A stretch of 64,000 nucleotides of DNA from UBA4416 sp038327195 (GTDB lineage Bacteria; Bacteroidota; Bacteroidia; B-17B0; Aurantibacillaceae): the NCBI GenBank assembly GCA_038327195.1, contig JBBQKU010000006.1:105879-169878 (forward strand). Direction: 5' to 3'. Under the pieces are notes generated by a model. That model saw only the letters and a list, made by a program, of their open reading frames with translations, searched no databases and was not told where the DNA came from. This document shows, piece by piece, positions 1 to 8,101 of this stretch. The stretch's first letter is position 1. Each line of letters begins with the position of its first letter. Made by a program: the position numbers and the translations under genes.

Positions 1-1356
1 GGCAAAAAGCTAATTACTCCTTCTGTCTTTTCTGTCTTAACAATTGTATTATTTACACTATTTACTTTTAAATATTGGATATCATGGCCAGTTCATCCTT
101 TTCTTATGGATGTTGACCAATATTATTCTTATTTAGTAGCACAATTTATACATCATGATTTATCCTTTAGTTTCCCCCATCAATATTGGCTTATAGAAGC
201 TCCAAATCATCATATGGTTCCAAAAGTTACAATGGGGATTGCTATTTTAAATTTGCCATTTTTTGTAATTGCAGATAATTTAGCTTATGCATTTGATTTT
301 GATCCATTAGGTTATAGTGCGCCATATTCATGGTGTATCCATTTTGGTGCAATTTTTTATGTAGTCATTGGATTTTGGTATTTGCGAAAATCATTACTGC
401 TTTTTTTTAGTGAATGGGTGGTTGCAATTTCTTTGATTCTTATTTTATTTGGAACTAATTTGTTTTATTATACTTTTAAAGAAACAGAAATGTCTCATAG
501 TTATTTATTTTTTCTGTTTTCCGTTTTCATATATCACACTATTAAATGGCATTTTACTAATAACAACAAGTATCTATATTATTTATCCTTTATAGCTGGT
601 TTTATTGCCTTAATTAGACCAACAGAAGTCTTGGTTTTGTTAATCCCATTACTTTATCAAGTTTCAACTATACAAAAGTTGCGAGAAAAATTAGTTTTAA
701 TTGTAAATTTAAAATGGAAGCTTTTATTAGTTGTTTTTTTATTTCTAATACCAATTGTTCCCCAATTAATTTTTTGGAAAATTAACACGGGTCAGTTTTT
801 CTTTTTTTCGTATGGAAGTAGCGAAGGGTTTTTCTTTGCAGACCCAAAACTTTATAGTGTTTTATTTGGATGGAGAAAAGGCTGGTTTATTTATACGCCA
901 CTTATGATTTTTGTTGTTTTCGGATTAATATTAATGTTTAAAAAATGGAAAAACATGTTTGTTCCAGTCACTGTTTATTTGTGTTTAAACGTTTATCTTA
1001 TTAGTTCATGGTGGGATTGGGGATTTGGCGGCGCACATGGAATGAGGGCATTAGTTCAATGTTATGCATTTTTAGTTTTTCCTTTAGCGTTTTTTGTAAA
1101 TTGGTTATTTCAAATTAACAAAACATGGATTAAATTAGTTTCTATTTCACTTTGTTTTTCTGTTTTTAGTTTTTTTATTTATCTAAACATTTACCAAACA
1201 TGGTTATTTAAAAACAGTTTAATGCATTGGGATAGTATGACAAAAGAGGCTTATTGTTATACATTTTTAACTGCGGATGTTGATAGAGTTTATTTGGAAA
1301 CACTATTTAAACACCCAAATTATGAGGAACTTAGAAAAGGAATACGAGATGAGTAG
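1..1356 (+). CDS. Polytopic membrane protein, GT-C glycosyltransferase-like (5' end outside window)
   Basis: The frame is open from the first base, so the gene begins upstream of the window. 451 residues are visible, and the ATG at 106 is internal because the bases before it already encode a hydrophobic helix. The protein is a chain of hydrophobic segments with an early exposed loop carrying DVDQYYSY, a layout and acidic loop that recall GT-C (PMT/ArnT-like) lipid-linked sugar transferases. No strict family signature was recognised. The stop overlaps the start of the next gene (a GT2 enzyme), followed by a DUF2304 protein; this trio is common in lipid-linked sugar or surface glycan loci. GT-C function is inferred from topology and context. 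Confidence 0.6.
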   Translation, partial: GKKLITPSVFSVLTIVLFTLFTFKYWISWPVHPFLMDVDQYYSYLVAQFIHHDLSFSFPHQYWLIEAPNHHMVPKVTMGIAILNLPFFVIADNLAYAFDFDPLGYSAPYSWCIHFGAIFYVVIGFWYLRKSLLLFFSEWVVAISLILILFGTNLFYYTFKETEMSHSYLFFLFSVFIYHTIKWHFTNNNKYLYYLSFIAGFIALIRPTEVLVLLIPLLYQVSTIQKLREKLVLIVNLKWKLLLVVFLFLIPIVPQLIFWKINTGQFFFFSYGSSEGFFFADPKLYSVLFGWRKGWFIYTPLMIFVVFGLILMFKKWKNMFVPVTVYLCLNVYLISSWWDWGFGGAHGMRALVQCYAFLVFPLAFFVNWLFQINKTWIKLVSISLCFSVFSFFIYLNIYQTWLFKNSLMHWDSMTKEAYCYTFLTADVDRVYLETLFKHPNYEELRKGIRDE

Positions 1357-2089
1357 AGTTCTTCGTGTTGCTATAATCATTCCATGCTTTAATGAACAAG
1401 AAAGTGTTTTAAATTTATTCTCGGAAATAAAAAGCACATCCTTTTCTTCTTCTTTTTTTATTGAACCTATATTTATAAATGATTGTTCTACCGACAATAC
1501 AAAACAAATTTTAGTTTCTCACAATATCCATCATTTAAGTTTACCAGTAAACCTCGGCATTGGTGGTGCTGTTCAAACTGGTTTTAAATACGCATTGCGC
1601 AATGGCTTTGACGTCGCAGTGCAAATGGATGGCGATGGTCAACACCCTCCAAGCGAATTAGAAAAAATTCTTTTACCGCTATTAAATAATCAAGCAGATG
1701 TAGTAATTGGTTCTCGTTATATTTCAAATGAAGGCTTTCAGTCTTCTTGGTTGAGGAGAGTTGGAATAAATTATTTTAAATGGCTGAATAAAAAATTGGT
1801 TGGTGTTACAATCAACGACAGTACATCTGGTTATAGAGCTATCAATCAAAAAGGCATGCAAGTTGTTTCAGAATATTATCCGGATGAATACCCAGAACCT
1901 GAAACAATAATATTGTACGCGTTAAATAAATTAAGAATGGTTGAAGCACCTGTTATTATGAGAGAAAGACAGGGTGGCGAATCATCGATCAGAGCATATA
2001 AAACAGTCTACTATATGTTTAAAGTTACTTTAGGAATTATTTTTTTATATATTCGCTTAAAATTTAATGGAAAACGTCATACCATATAG
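1349..2089 (+). CDS. GT2 family glycosyltransferase (polyprenyl-phosphate sugar transferase-like)
   Basis: Probable cytoplasmic GT-A fold transferase moving a sugar from a nucleotide donor to polyprenyl phosphate, as DPM1-like enzymes do. From the ATG at 1349 it is 246 residues: IIIPCFNE near residue 10, NDCSTD near 44, VNLGIGGAVQTG near 67, and the metal-binding DGDGQH at about 95 followed by GSRY. The frame extends upstream to an ATG at 1277, but those residues lie inside the previous gene. The 1349 start gives the standard family N-terminus and an 8-base overlap, suggesting translational coupling. No C-terminal membrane pair is obvious, unlike GtrB-type members. Substrate not determined. 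Confidence 0.85.
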   Translation: MSRVLRVAIIIPCFNEQESVLNLFSEIKSTSFSSSFFIEPIFINDCSTDNTKQILVSHNIHHLSLPVNLGIGGAVQTGFKYALRNGFDVAVQMDGDGQHPPSELEKILLPLLNNQADVVIGSRYISNEGFQSSWLRRVGINYFKWLNKKLVGVTINDSTSGYRAINQKGMQVVSEYYPDEYPEPETIILYALNKLRMVEAPVIMRERQGGESSIRAYKTVYYMFKVTLGIIFLYIRLKFNGKRHTI

Positions 2090-2432
2090 ATTACAAATCA
2101 TTGCAATTGTTGTTGCAATAATTTTTATGTATTTTATTTTTCGATTAATTGCAAAAGGAAAATTGCGCGAAGAATATTCGTTTATTTGGATTACGTGTAC
2201 GGCGTTTTTGCTTCTATTCTCAATTTGGCGAAATGGCTTAGATGTTATTGCCAAACTATTAGGAATTTTTTATGCACCATCTTTAATATTTATTGGAGCT
2301 TTGTTTGCAATCATAATCTTTTTGGTTCATTTATCAGTTGTTAATTCAAAACAACATAAACAAATTAAAGATTTAAGTCAAGAAATGGCTTTACTCAAGG
2401 AAAAAATTGAGGCTGATAAGAAAAAAGAATAA
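2067..2432 (+). CDS. DUF2304 domain membrane protein
   Basis: A 121-residue protein with three hydrophobic segments (about 7-28, 38-55 and 66-88), a conserved REEYSFIW-type loop between the first two, and a charged, probably coiled-coil tail of about 30 residues. This matches the DUF2304 family, small membrane proteins usually found beside GT2 dolichyl-phosphate-mannose-synthase-like transferases. The start overlaps the end of the GT2 gene by 23 bases. The likely role is as an accessory or flippase-like partner of the transferase; this is inferred from context and no activity is established. A strong hairpin terminator follows. Confidence 0.75.
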   Translation: MENVIPYRLQIIAIVVAIIFMYFIFRLIAKGKLREEYSFIWITCTAFLLLFSIWRNGLDVIAKLLGIFYAPSLIFIGALFAIIIFLVHLSVVNSKQHKQIKDLSQEMALLKEKIEADKKKE

Positions 2433-2450
2433 GTAAAAGTTTATATAATT

Positions 2451-2486
2451 AAAAAAGTCATCATAAATTTTATGATGACTTTTTTA
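2451..2486. terminator. Bidirectional rho-independent terminator
   Basis: A near-perfect inverted repeat (arms AAAAAAGTCATCATAAA and its complement) with A-run and T-run on its two sides sits between the convergent DUF2304 gene and sodA, so it can end transcription from both directions. Confidence 0.85.
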
Positions 2487-2507
2487 ATTCAGTTAAATAA
2501 TTTTTAA

Positions 2508-3119
2508 CTATTTTTTTGCAGCTTCAAATAATTCAGAAACTTTGTCCCAGTTAATTACATTAAAAAAGGCAGTCATATAATCAGGACGACGATTTTGGTA
2601 ATGTAAATAATAAGCGTGTTCCCAAACATCCATTCCTAAAATTGGAGTTCCTTTGCATTCTGCAATATCCATTAATGGATTATCTTGATTTGGTGTAGAA
2701 CAAACACAAAGTTTGCCATCCGCTTTTACGCATAACCAAGCCCAACCTGAACCAAAGCGAGTTGCTCCAGCTTGTGAAAAATCTGTTTTAAATTTTTCGA
2801 AACCACCTAAATCGCTTTCAATTGCTGCTGCTAAAGCTCCTTTTGGAGTTCCACCAGCATTTGGAGCCATAATAGTCCAAAATAAAGAGTGGTTGTAATG
2901 TCCGCCACCATTGTTTCTAACTGCCATAGGGTATTTAGAAATATTTTTGCAAATTTCTTCTATACTTAATTTTTCAGCATCTGTTCCTGCAAGGGCGTTA
3001 TTTAAATTTGTAACGTATGCTTGGTGATGTTTGCCATGGTGTATCTCCATAGTTTTAGTATCAATATGTGGCTCAAGTGCAGCATGTGCGTAAGCTAATT
3101 GGGGTAATTCAAATGCCAT
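2508..3119 (-). CDS. sodA: Superoxide dismutase, Mn/Fe type
   Basis: Converts superoxide to oxygen and peroxide in the cytoplasm. The 203 residues span the normal Mn/Fe SOD length without a signal peptide. Metal ligands are visible: H27 (IHHGKHH), H77 (GGGHYNHSLFW), D164 and H168 (DVWEHAYYLHYQ). Gly in the GGGH segment and Gln in TPNQDNPL (about residue 145) follow the Mn-type pattern. Some Bacteroidota SODs are cambialistic, so metal preference is a prediction. It is last in a minus-strand run tdk-rpe-sod with short gaps (79 and 28 bases), ending at the bidirectional terminator. Confidence 0.95.
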   Translation of the reverse strand: MAFELPQLAYAHAALEPHIDTKTMEIHHGKHHQAYVTNLNNALAGTDAEKLSIEEICKNISKYPMAVRNNGGGHYNHSLFWTIMAPNAGGTPKGALAAAIESDLGGFEKFKTDFSQAGATRFGSGWAWLCVKADGKLCVCSTPNQDNPLMDIAECKGTPILGMDVWEHAYYLHYQNRRPDYMTAFFNVINWDKVSELFEAAKK

Positions 3120-3147
3120 AATGTTTAGTTTTTAATGATTAGTAAAT

Positions 3148-3798
3148 TTATAATTGTTTTAATTGTTTGATTGCTTCTGTTGGATTTGCATTTCCAAAAA
3201 CGGTGTTGCCAGCAACCAAAACATCAGCACCGCAAGATAGTAGTTTTTTATAGTTATTAAAATCAACACCACCATCAATTTCTATCAGTGCCTTTGAATT
3301 TTTTTCAGTAATTAATTTTTTTAGAGCCATTACTTTGGTGTACGTATTTTCAATAAATTTTTGTCCGCCAAACCCTGGGTTTACACTCATTACACAAACT
3401 AAATCAATATCAGCAATAATATCTTCCAATAAATGAACTGGAGTATGAGGGTTTAGAGCAACCCCAGCTTTCATACCAGCTTGTTTTATGTTTTGAATAG
3501 AACGATGTAAATGTGTGCATGCTTCAATATGAAAAGTTAAAACATCAGCACCAGCATCTTTAAATAGTTGCGTGTATCTATCAGGGTCAACAATCATTAA
3601 ATGAACATCAATTGGTTTTTTAGCATGTTTTTGAATGGCTTTTAAAACTGGAAAACCGAATGAAATATTAGGAACAAAAACCCCATCCATAATATCAACA
3701 TGAAACCAATCTGCTTCCGAATTATTAATTAATTCAATGTCTCTTTGTAAATTTCCGAAGTCGGCAGATAATACCGATGGAGCTATAAGGTGTGCCAT
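3148..3798 (-). CDS. rpe: Ribulose-phosphate 3-epimerase
   Basis: Interconverts ribulose 5-phosphate and xylulose 5-phosphate in the pentose phosphate pathway. The 216-residue length is typical. The TIM-barrel active site is intact: S11 and D13 (APSVLSADF), H33 and D35 (FHVDIMDG), H66 (DVHLMI) and D175 (IEIDGGV), with the metal bound by the two His and two Asp. The phosphate-binding PGFGGQKF loop is present near residue 141. Located between tdk and sod on the minus strand. Confidence 0.96.
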   Translation of the reverse strand: MAHLIAPSVLSADFGNLQRDIELINNSEADWFHVDIMDGVFVPNISFGFPVLKAIQKHAKKPIDVHLMIVDPDRYTQLFKDAGADVLTFHIEACTHLHRSIQNIKQAGMKAGVALNPHTPVHLLEDIIADIDLVCVMSVNPGFGGQKFIENTYTKVMALKKLITEKNSKALIEIDGGVDFNNYKKLLSCGADVLVAGNTVFGNANPTEAIKQLKQL

Positions 3799-3877
3799 TT
3801 TTTGTCTTTATAAACTCTAAAATTATATATAATTAATGATGAAAGCAGATTTTGTTTTTAACAAACCACCAAAAAAA

Positions 3878-4456
3878 TTATATTTTATTTGCTGCATTAT
3901 AGCAATCTCTACAAAGTGGCTCATAGCTGTCTGTTTCGCCAAGCAATACTAAATTTGTTTCCGTAGTTTTTCTGTGAGATATATGCGCTAAACTACCACA
4001 ATTCATACAAATAGCATGAACTTTTGTAACGTATTCTGCACAGGCAAGTAAATCAGCCATTGGACCAAATGGTTGACCTTTAAAATCCATATCAAGTCCT
4101 GCTACAATTACTCTAACACCACTATTTGCTAATTGTTTGCAAACATTTACTAATTCCATGTCAAAAAATTGAGCTTCGTCAATACCTATAACATCAACAT
4201 CATTTGCTAGTAATAAAATATTAGAACTAGCAGGAACAGGCGTACTCATAATTTCATTACCTTGATGCGAAACTACTTTTTCTTCGTGGTAACGTGTGTC
4301 AATTTGAGGTTTAAATATTTCAACTTTTTGTTTAGCAAACTGGGCACGTCTCAACCGACGAATTAACTCTTCTGTTTTTCCAGAAAACATAGAGCCACAA
4401 ACTACTTCAATCCAACCTCGTTTTTGAGCGCTTTGTTTTATGTTTTCTAAAAACAT
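3878..4456 (-). CDS. tdk: Thymidine kinase, type II
   Basis: ATP-dependent phosphorylation of thymidine in the salvage pathway. The 192 residues carry a P-loop (GSMFSGKT, 21-28), the catalytic DEAQFF segment (D93-E94), the lasso-type thymidine-binding C-terminus, and a structural zinc site from two CxxC pairs (C150/C153 and C182/C185). All features of the tetrameric type II family are present and the length is normal. It is the first gene of the minus-strand run tdk-rpe-sod. The 85 bases to the divergent 4542 gene are AT-rich, and no clear promoter box was found. Confidence 0.96.
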   Translation of the reverse strand: MFLENIKQSAQKRGWIEVVCGSMFSGKTEELIRRLRRAQFAKQKVEIFKPQIDTRYHEEKVVSHQGNEIMSTPVPASSNILLLANDVDVIGIDEAQFFDMELVNVCKQLANSGVRVIVAGLDMDFKGQPFGPMADLLACAEYVTKVHAICMNCGSLAHISHRKTTETNLVLLGETDSYEPLCRDCYNAANKI

Positions 4457-4541
4457 GGTTAATTACTATTTAAATATAAAGTTTAAAAATAATCTAAGTA
4501 AAACTAAAATACTGTATTTTTAATTCTTAATTATTCACAAT

Positions 4542-5126
4542 ATGCAAACCGACCTTTTATTTAAACAGTTGAACACTTCATTAACAGAATTAAAAACTGT
4601 AATCGAAAAATTCGAAAAATATAATCCGCCAAGCACTTCGTCGGCAGAACAACTTCATAATGCCATAACTCAAACTAATAAAATGATTTCAGCCTATTTA
4701 GTTTTGAAAGAACAAAATGAAGTGTCGCCAGAGTTGAATTTGCATTTAAAATTAATGGAAGTAATTCCACCAACAGAAATTGTAGAAATCGTAAAAGCTC
4801 AAATCGAAGAACCAATTACAGTAATAGAAGAAAAAATTATTGTGCCACCTCCTGTAAAAGCTGTAGAGCCTATCATTGAAACAGTTGCTCCACAAAGCAT
4901 TTATCCTAAATTAAACATTAACATAAATGATAAATTTCGATTTATAAACGAATTGTTTTCTGCAAATTCAACTGAGTATAATATTGCAATTGAGCAATTG
5001 AATTCTGCCAATAGTTTGCAAGATGCTCGCAACTATTTTAAAGGTTTAAAAGAAATATATTTTTGGAAAGAAGACAATGAGTTGCTAAAAACTCTAAACG
5101 CTCTAATAGAAAAGCGATTTTCTTAA
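4542..5126 (+). CDS. Conserved hypothetical protein with acidic linker
   Basis: Not assigned to a functional family. 194 residues: a helical N-terminal third (1-80), a Pro/Glu/Val-rich low-complexity linker (about 80-120), and a compact C-terminal region (about 120-194) containing DKFRFINELFSANS and a following helical segment. A similar C-terminal block occurs in small cytoplasmic Bacteroidota proteins of unknown role; this is recollection and was not searched. No signal peptide or membrane segment. Divergent from tdk, and followed 12 bases later by the next gene, so probably co-transcribed with it. Confidence 0.7.
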   Translation: MQTDLLFKQLNTSLTELKTVIEKFEKYNPPSTSSAEQLHNAITQTNKMISAYLVLKEQNEVSPELNLHLKLMEVIPPTEIVEIVKAQIEEPITVIEEKIIVPPPVKAVEPIIETVAPQSIYPKLNININDKFRFINELFSANSTEYNIAIEQLNSANSLQDARNYFKGLKEIYFWKEDNELLKTLNALIEKRFS

Positions 5127-5138
5127 AATATAAATAGG

Positions 5139-5663
5139 ATGCCGGGCGTTTTAATTTTATTTACATTAATTATTCTCTTTTTGTTTTTCTTGCGTTGGAA
5201 TGAAGCGCCTAAATATATTAAAAGCATTGGTGGCGAAATTTTTTCTCTAAAAAGAAATTATGATCATGTAAAATGGACAGATGGAAAGCAAGTATATTAT
5301 TATGATATAAAATATTTTGACGAAAACAATAATCTACATTATACTTTAATTAGATTTGGTGCAATAGGAAGCGCAACAGTGCTTAACGATGTTATTATTG
5401 AAAGAAATAGCTCGCAACAAAATAATGTTTCAACCAAAACAAAAAAGTCAAATGTTGTTGAAAAGATAAATGTTGTGCCGATTTTTAAAGAAATAAAATA
5501 TAAATGTTATGAAGGAGAAATTAAAGTTTTGCAAGAGTACCATTATCCAAATGTTGGCGAAGAAGTATATTTAAATAATGTTGTCGCTCCTAATGGAAAT
5601 TATAAAATTGGACATTTTCATAACATTATAGTACTTAATGGACATATTGAAGGTATAAATTAA
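5139..5663 (+). CDS. Hypothetical membrane-anchored protein
   Basis: 174 residues, unrecognised. The first 19 residues form one hydrophobic segment (GVLILFTLIILFLFFL) that would anchor the protein. The remainder is hydrophilic and beta-rich, with a basic low-complexity stretch around residues 90-110 (Asn, Thr, Lys) dividing two parts. The second part has repeated Gly/Asn/Val turns and ends close to the stop. It sits between the 4542 gene and the M28 peptidase with gaps of 12 and 17 bases, consistent with one transcript, but nothing in the sequence indicates a shared function. Confidence 0.6.
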   Translation: MPGVLILFTLIILFLFFLRWNEAPKYIKSIGGEIFSLKRNYDHVKWTDGKQVYYYDIKYFDENNNLHYTLIRFGAIGSATVLNDVIIERNSSQQNNVSTKTKKSNVVEKINVVPIFKEIKYKCYEGEIKVLQEYHYPNVGEEVYLNNVVAPNGNYKIGHFHNIIVLNGHIEGIN

Positions 5664-5680
5664 TTTAACGAAATACATTT

Positions 5681-6832
5681 ATGATAAAACTTTTTTGCAC
5701 ACTTTGCATTGTCTTTAACTTTTATAATAGTTTTGCACAAGACACAACTTATGCGCGAGCTATAATTAAAAAACTTACCTCAAAGGAGTTTTTAGGAAGA
5801 GGTTACGTGAATGATGGTGTAAATAAAGCTGCTAAGTTTTTAGTGAATGAATTTAAAACAATTGGATTATTGCCAATTGGAAAATCATATTCTCAGTCTT
5901 ATAAATTTAATGTGAATACTTTTCCTGGTAAAATTTCTGTCACCATTGACGGAAAAGCACTTGAAGCAGGAAAACATTTTTTAATCGACCCTTCTTCTAA
6001 AACGCTTAAGTCAGGATTTCAATTATTTAAAACAGATAGCGTCACTTATAAAGCATTTGATGCTCGAAAGGAAGCGCCATTAGAAATTAAATTGAAAAAA
6101 AAACTAACCTATACGGTAGCTACTAGTTTGGAGGATAAGGCTGTAATTGAATTACTAAAAGATTCTTTTCCAAATGAATTAAAAAACATTGATGTTATTT
6201 ATGAAAATAAATTCATTCAAAATTTTAAGTGTCAAAATGTATGTGGTTATGTAAAAGGAACACAACAACCAGATAGTTTTTTAGTGTATTCTGCTCATTA
6301 TGATCATTTAGGTGCAATGGGCACAACTGCTTATTTTCCTGGGGCTAATGATAATGCAAGTGGCGTAAGTGTTTTATTAAATTTAGCCAAGTATTATAAA
6401 AAGAATCCGTCAAAATATTCAATTGCGTTTCTTTTGTTTAGTGGTGAAGAGGCTGGGTTGTTAGGATCAAAATATTATAGTGAACATCCCTTGTTTCCAT
6501 TGTCAAAAATTAAATTTTTGACGAACTTAGATTTGCTTGGGACAGGAAGTGATGGGATTATGACCGTTAATGCTACGGTTTATAAAACCCAATTCGATAA
6601 ATTAGTTGCTGTAAACGACAAAAATAAATATGTTTCTCAAATTAAACAAAGAGGAAAAGCTGCAAATAGCGATCATTATTGGTTTTCAGAAAAAGGTGTT
6701 CCGTGCTTTTTTATTTATACACTCGGAGGAGTTACGTTCTATCATGATATTTATGATGTTGATAATACTCTGCCGTTAACTGATTATATAGATGTTTGCA
6801 AACTATTGATTGATTTTAATAACGCGTTATAG
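5681..6832 (+). CDS. Secreted M28 family zinc aminopeptidase
   Basis: A 383-residue exported metallopeptidase. The N-terminus is a signal peptide ending near FAQ (residue 20). The catalytic half shows the complete M28 two-zinc set: H206 (SAHYDHLG), D224 (GANDNASG), catalytic E256 with ligand E257 (SGEEAGLLGS), D284 (NLDLLG) and H355 (FYHDIYD). Residues 80-180 may form an inserted lid or PA-like domain but are not clearly PA. It probably trims peptides in the periplasm or outside the cell. There is no T9SS sorting domain, so a periplasmic or outer-membrane location by Sec is likely. Confidence 0.9.
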   Translation: MIKLFCTLCIVFNFYNSFAQDTTYARAIIKKLTSKEFLGRGYVNDGVNKAAKFLVNEFKTIGLLPIGKSYSQSYKFNVNTFPGKISVTIDGKALEAGKHFLIDPSSKTLKSGFQLFKTDSVTYKAFDARKEAPLEIKLKKKLTYTVATSLEDKAVIELLKDSFPNELKNIDVIYENKFIQNFKCQNVCGYVKGTQQPDSFLVYSAHYDHLGAMGTTAYFPGANDNASGVSVLLNLAKYYKKNPSKYSIAFLLFSGEEAGLLGSKYYSEHPLFPLSKIKFLTNLDLLGTGSDGIMTVNATVYKTQFDKLVAVNDKNKYVSQIKQRGKAANSDHYWFSEKGVPCFFIYTLGGVTFYHDIYDVDNTLPLTDYIDVCKLLIDFNNAL

Positions 6833-6860
6833 TACATTAGTAATTTAGAAGGTTCGCTAA

Positions 6861-6891
6861 TTTGCTTAATCCTAATATAAGCGTATTTTTG
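6861..6891 (+). promoter_or_regulatory. Bacteroidota-type promoter (TTTG-N19-TATTTTTG)
   Basis: TTTG at 6861-6864 and TATTTTTG at 6884-6891 are separated by 19 bases, an exact fit to the Bacteroidota housekeeping promoter. The ATG of the hotdog gene follows 17 bases after the -7 box, so the leader would be only about 10 bases. Confidence 0.75.
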
Positions 6892-6907
6892 TGCACGATT
6901 TCTTATT

Positions 6908-7351
6908 ATGAATAACTTACAAAATCCTATAATAAATACCGATTCCATTTTAAATTATATTCCTCAACGTCCACCTTTGGTTTTGATTAGTAGAATTTAT
7001 AAATGCGATGAAAATTCTATTGTTACCGGATTCGATATTGTTGATAGTCATATTTTAACTCAAAATAATAAATTAACTGAATCTGGTATTGTTGAAAACA
7101 TGGCGCAAACTGCCGCAAGCATGGCTGGATATTCTGCCGTTAAAAATGGCACAAAACCTGTTTTAGGATTTATTGGAAATATTAAAAACCTAGTCATTAA
7201 TTTTTTACCTACATCCGGAACGGAAATATATACAGAAGTTATTACTAAAACTCAAGTCATGAATGTTTCTATTATTGAAGCAAATTCTTATTCAAATAAT
7301 GAATTAGTAGCAACTTGTGAAATGAAAATATTCCTACAAGAAAACGCATAA
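6908..7351 (+). CDS. Hotdog-fold 3-hydroxyacyl-ACP dehydratase-like protein
   Basis: 147 residues with the hotdog layout of FabZ/FabA relatives. IPQRPPLVLISRI near residue 18 corresponds to the FabZ opening motif, H48 aligns with the FabZ catalytic His, and E63 in VENMAQTAA aligns with the catalytic acid on the central helix. The spacing between H48 and E63 is near that of FabZ, but the intervening sequence is divergent (no PxxPG), so it is a specialised relative and not the housekeeping FabZ. The stop codon directly abuts the ATG of an ABC exporter ATPase, so it may act on a lipid or aryl-polyene-like acyl chain that the exporter handles; this is inference. Confidence 0.75.
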   Translation: MNNLQNPIINTDSILNYIPQRPPLVLISRIYKCDENSIVTGFDIVDSHILTQNNKLTESGIVENMAQTAASMAGYSAVKNGTKPVLGFIGNIKNLVINFLPTSGTEIYTEVITKTQVMNVSIIEANSYSNNELVATCEMKIFLQENA

Positions 7352-8101
7352 ATGGAAGCATTAGTTGAAATAAAAAATTTAAGTAAAAAGTATAAAGATG
7401 CTCCTCGTCCAGCTGTAAATAACGTTTCATTTACGATTGAAAAAGGGTGTGTGTTTGGTTTATTAGGACCGAATGGTGCTGGAAAAACAACTTTAATTTC
7501 AATGCTATGTGGGCTATTTTCTCCAAATGAAGGAACAATAACTATCAACGGAAAAACTCATCAATCAAATAGTAAAGAGTGTAAGCAAATGATTGGTGTT
7601 GTTCCGCAAGAAATCGCATTATATCCAAAACTGACAGCTTGGGAAAACCTAATGTTTTTAGGACACATGTACGGCATAAAAACTTCAGAATTAAAAGAAC
7701 GAATTATTAAAAATTTATCTATTCTTGGTTTAGAAGAAAATACACATCAAAAAATTAGCACGTATTCTGGTGGAATGAAAAGACGCGTAAATTTAATAGC
7801 AGGCCTTTTGCATAATCCACAACTTCTTATTTTGGATGAACCTACAGTTGGTGTTGATGTTCAGTCGAAGCAAGCAATTATAGAATATTTAAAAAATTTA
7901 AATGCAGAATTAGGAATGACAATTTTATACACGTCACATCATTTAGAAGAGGCTGAAGATTTTTGTAGTCACATCGCAATTATTGATGACGGGAAATTAA
8001 TTACCGAAGGAAAAACCAAGCAATTAATCACAGATAATAATTGTAATAGTATTGAAGAGGTTTATTTAAAAATAACTGGAAGTAAGTTTAGAGACAAGTA
8101 A
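7352..8101 (+). CDS. ABC transporter ATP-binding protein (ABC-2 type exporter)
   Basis: 249-residue nucleotide-binding subunit on the cytoplasmic face. Walker A GPNGAGKTT is near residue 38, the Q-loop lies in GVVPQEIALYP, the signature is YSGGMKRR, Walker B is LLILDEPTVGVD, and the H-loop lies in YTSHHLEEAE. The pattern is that of the CcmA/DrrA class that pairs with ABC-2 permeases. The start follows the previous stop with no spacer (TAAATG), and its own stop likewise abuts the permease gene, so the three genes form a translationally coupled unit. Substrate unknown. Confidence 0.93.
   Translation: MEALVEIKNLSKKYKDAPRPAVNNVSFTIEKGCVFGLLGPNGAGKTTLISMLCGLFSPNEGTITINGKTHQSNSKECKQMIGVVPQEIALYPKLTAWENLMFLGHMYGIKTSELKERIIKNLSILGLEENTHQKISTYSGGMKRRVNLIAGLLHNPQLLILDEPTVGVDVQSKQAIIEYLKNLNAELGMTILYTSHHLEEAEDFCSHIAIIDDGKLITEGKTKQLITDNNCNSIEEVYLKITGSKFRDK

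Noticed and set aside
1277..1348. Upstream extension of the GT2 gene (ATG at 1277)
   Set aside because: The extra residues overlap the preceding coding region and are not family-like; ATG at 1349 gives the normal N-terminus.
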